A stretch of DNA of 64,000 nucleotides from Siphonodentalium dalli (Eukaryota; Mollusca; Scaphopoda; Gadilida; Siphonodentaliidae), in the NCBI GenBank assembly GCA_032622095.1, contig CP136062.1, positions 159,460,875-159,524,874 on the forward strand, in the 5' to 3' direction. The translations under genes were made by a program, and so were the position numbers. A model generated the notes under the pieces. That model worked only from the letters and a program-made list of their open reading frames with translations, was not told the DNA's origin and did no database searches. Within the stretch, counting starts at the first letter, position 1, and every line of letters starts with the position of its first letter. Of this stretch, positions 63,173 to 64,000 are shown in pieces.

Positions 63173-63767
63173 ATAAGAAATGATCTTTTCTAATTGTTAG
63201 AAATTGCAAGAAAAACATCTTATACTTCTAGACATTTGAGAATGTCTTTCTTACTTTTGTCTGGAAAGTAGGTCATAACGTATTAGGAAAATTTTCTAAA
63301 TTGAAGACATCTATTTTCTAGAAATAAGAACAAGAAAATTTTATAAGTATACTCCTAAATTTTCTAGTATTTTCTAGTTTTCTAGTCTTGTGAGAAAATA
63401 ATTTCTTGACATTTAAGAAATTAGTTCTTACCTTTTTCTAGGTACCGCGAAAATGACTTTCTACGATTTAAGAAATAATTTCTTACTGATAAGAAATAAT
63501 TTATTACCTTTTTCTAGATTATGAGAAAATTACTTTCACGGATTTAAGAATTTGTTCTTTTATTAAGAAACCATGAGAAAACTAATGGATCCTTTCTTTA
63601 AAAATGAAAAATATTATCATAATTATAATTATAATTTCTATAAGAAATCAATTTTCTGAATATTAGAAAATTTGATGTAAGAACATTTTCTAGGAATACT
63701 CACAGGATAATATTTCTTATTTTAAGTTTTTTTCTCTCAAAATAAGAATATTTTTTTTGACAGTGTG
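63173..63767. repeat. AAGAAAT / TTTCTAG-rich element (3 of 3)
   Basis: Equivalent to 30326-30908 with about 12 extra bases near 63290. Confidence 0.55.
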
Positions 63768-64000
63768 TGGATTGCTACAATATGTATAATTACGAGAGGT
63801 TCGAACTGTCACCAATGCAGCCAAGACAGTCATTTACCTAGAATGATAACTATTGAGACTCGAACCAAATTGGCGGAGAAGTAAATCTTTAGATAGCGTT
63901 TTGATTCCAAGTGTCGCGTCTTCTATATGGGATATATGGCTGCAATGTCATACGTAGATTTAGCTACATACTTGTGTATCTCGTTACATATATAACACAC

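Larger units (their letters stand above)
49449..64000. repeat. Segmental duplication, copy 2 (runs off window)
   Basis: Direct copy of 15439 to about 31140. Contains, in order: non-coding stretch with the palindrome at 50348-50381, Helitron array, PAN exon, foldback TTAA element, piggyBac-like MITE, minisatellite, CTLD exons, LINE relic, Helitron-derived copy 62035-62774, (TA)n, the conserved 66-codon stretch (62913-63113) and the AAGAAAT/TTTCTAG element 63173-63767. Confidence 0.93.

Overview
This 64 kb window is eukaryotic, AT-rich and almost entirely repetitive. It has no operons, ribosome-binding sites or long ORFs. The few convincing coding pieces are single exons with canonical GT/AG borders and matching phase 1: PAN/apple and C-type lectin (CTLD) exons, all on the minus strand. 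Secreted PAN/CTLD families, abundant Helitrons, foldback MITEs and a kilobase-scale satellite point to a marine invertebrate. A mollusc, perhaps a bivalve, is my best guess, but that is inference.

Layout. 1-15143: head-to-tail satellite of about 1.95 kb units, eight units with the last diverged, carrying phased short hairpins built on TTAGGGCGACA / TGTCTCCCTAA. 15144-15438: spacer with more of that motif. 15439 to about 31140: copy 1 of a large segmental duplication; copy 2 runs from 49449 to the window end, about 34 kb away and nearly identical. Each copy holds a tandem Helitron array (17398-22280, 51405-54995), a PAN exon, two TTAA-flanked MITEs, a minisatellite, the 3' end of a C-type lectin gene, a LINE reverse-transcriptase relic, a single Helitron-derived copy and an AAGAAAT/TTTCTAG-rich element. 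In copy 1 a 3.5 kb piece (27900-34887) is tandemly duplicated again. 34888-49448 lies between the copies: a trinucleotide microsatellite, a well-bounded CTLD exon (36237-36401), a TTAA element, a 2.95 kb foldback element (37295-40242) encoding one zinc-finger/acidic protein, further foldback repeats, a pair of CCGAAGGTTC-rich repeats, a single Helitron-derived copy and a ~165 bp tandem repeat.

How it fits together. The minus-strand exons PAN (55619-55422), CTLD first half (36401-36237) and CTLD second half with stop (27451-27204) are phase-compatible. They could be one PAN-CTLD gene swollen by transposons inside a tandem gene family. The PAN exon of copy 1 has a nonsense codon, and the CTLD first-half remnants next to both 3' exons are cut off beside a LINE relic. 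The most interesting material is the Helitron arrays (direct CTAG|TC head-to-tail junctions, copy number differing between duplicates, dense matches to NRF1-like and ERR/SF-1-like sites), the foldback element with its zinc-finger ORF, and the hairpin-phased satellite. All identifications are by eye; no database search was possible.
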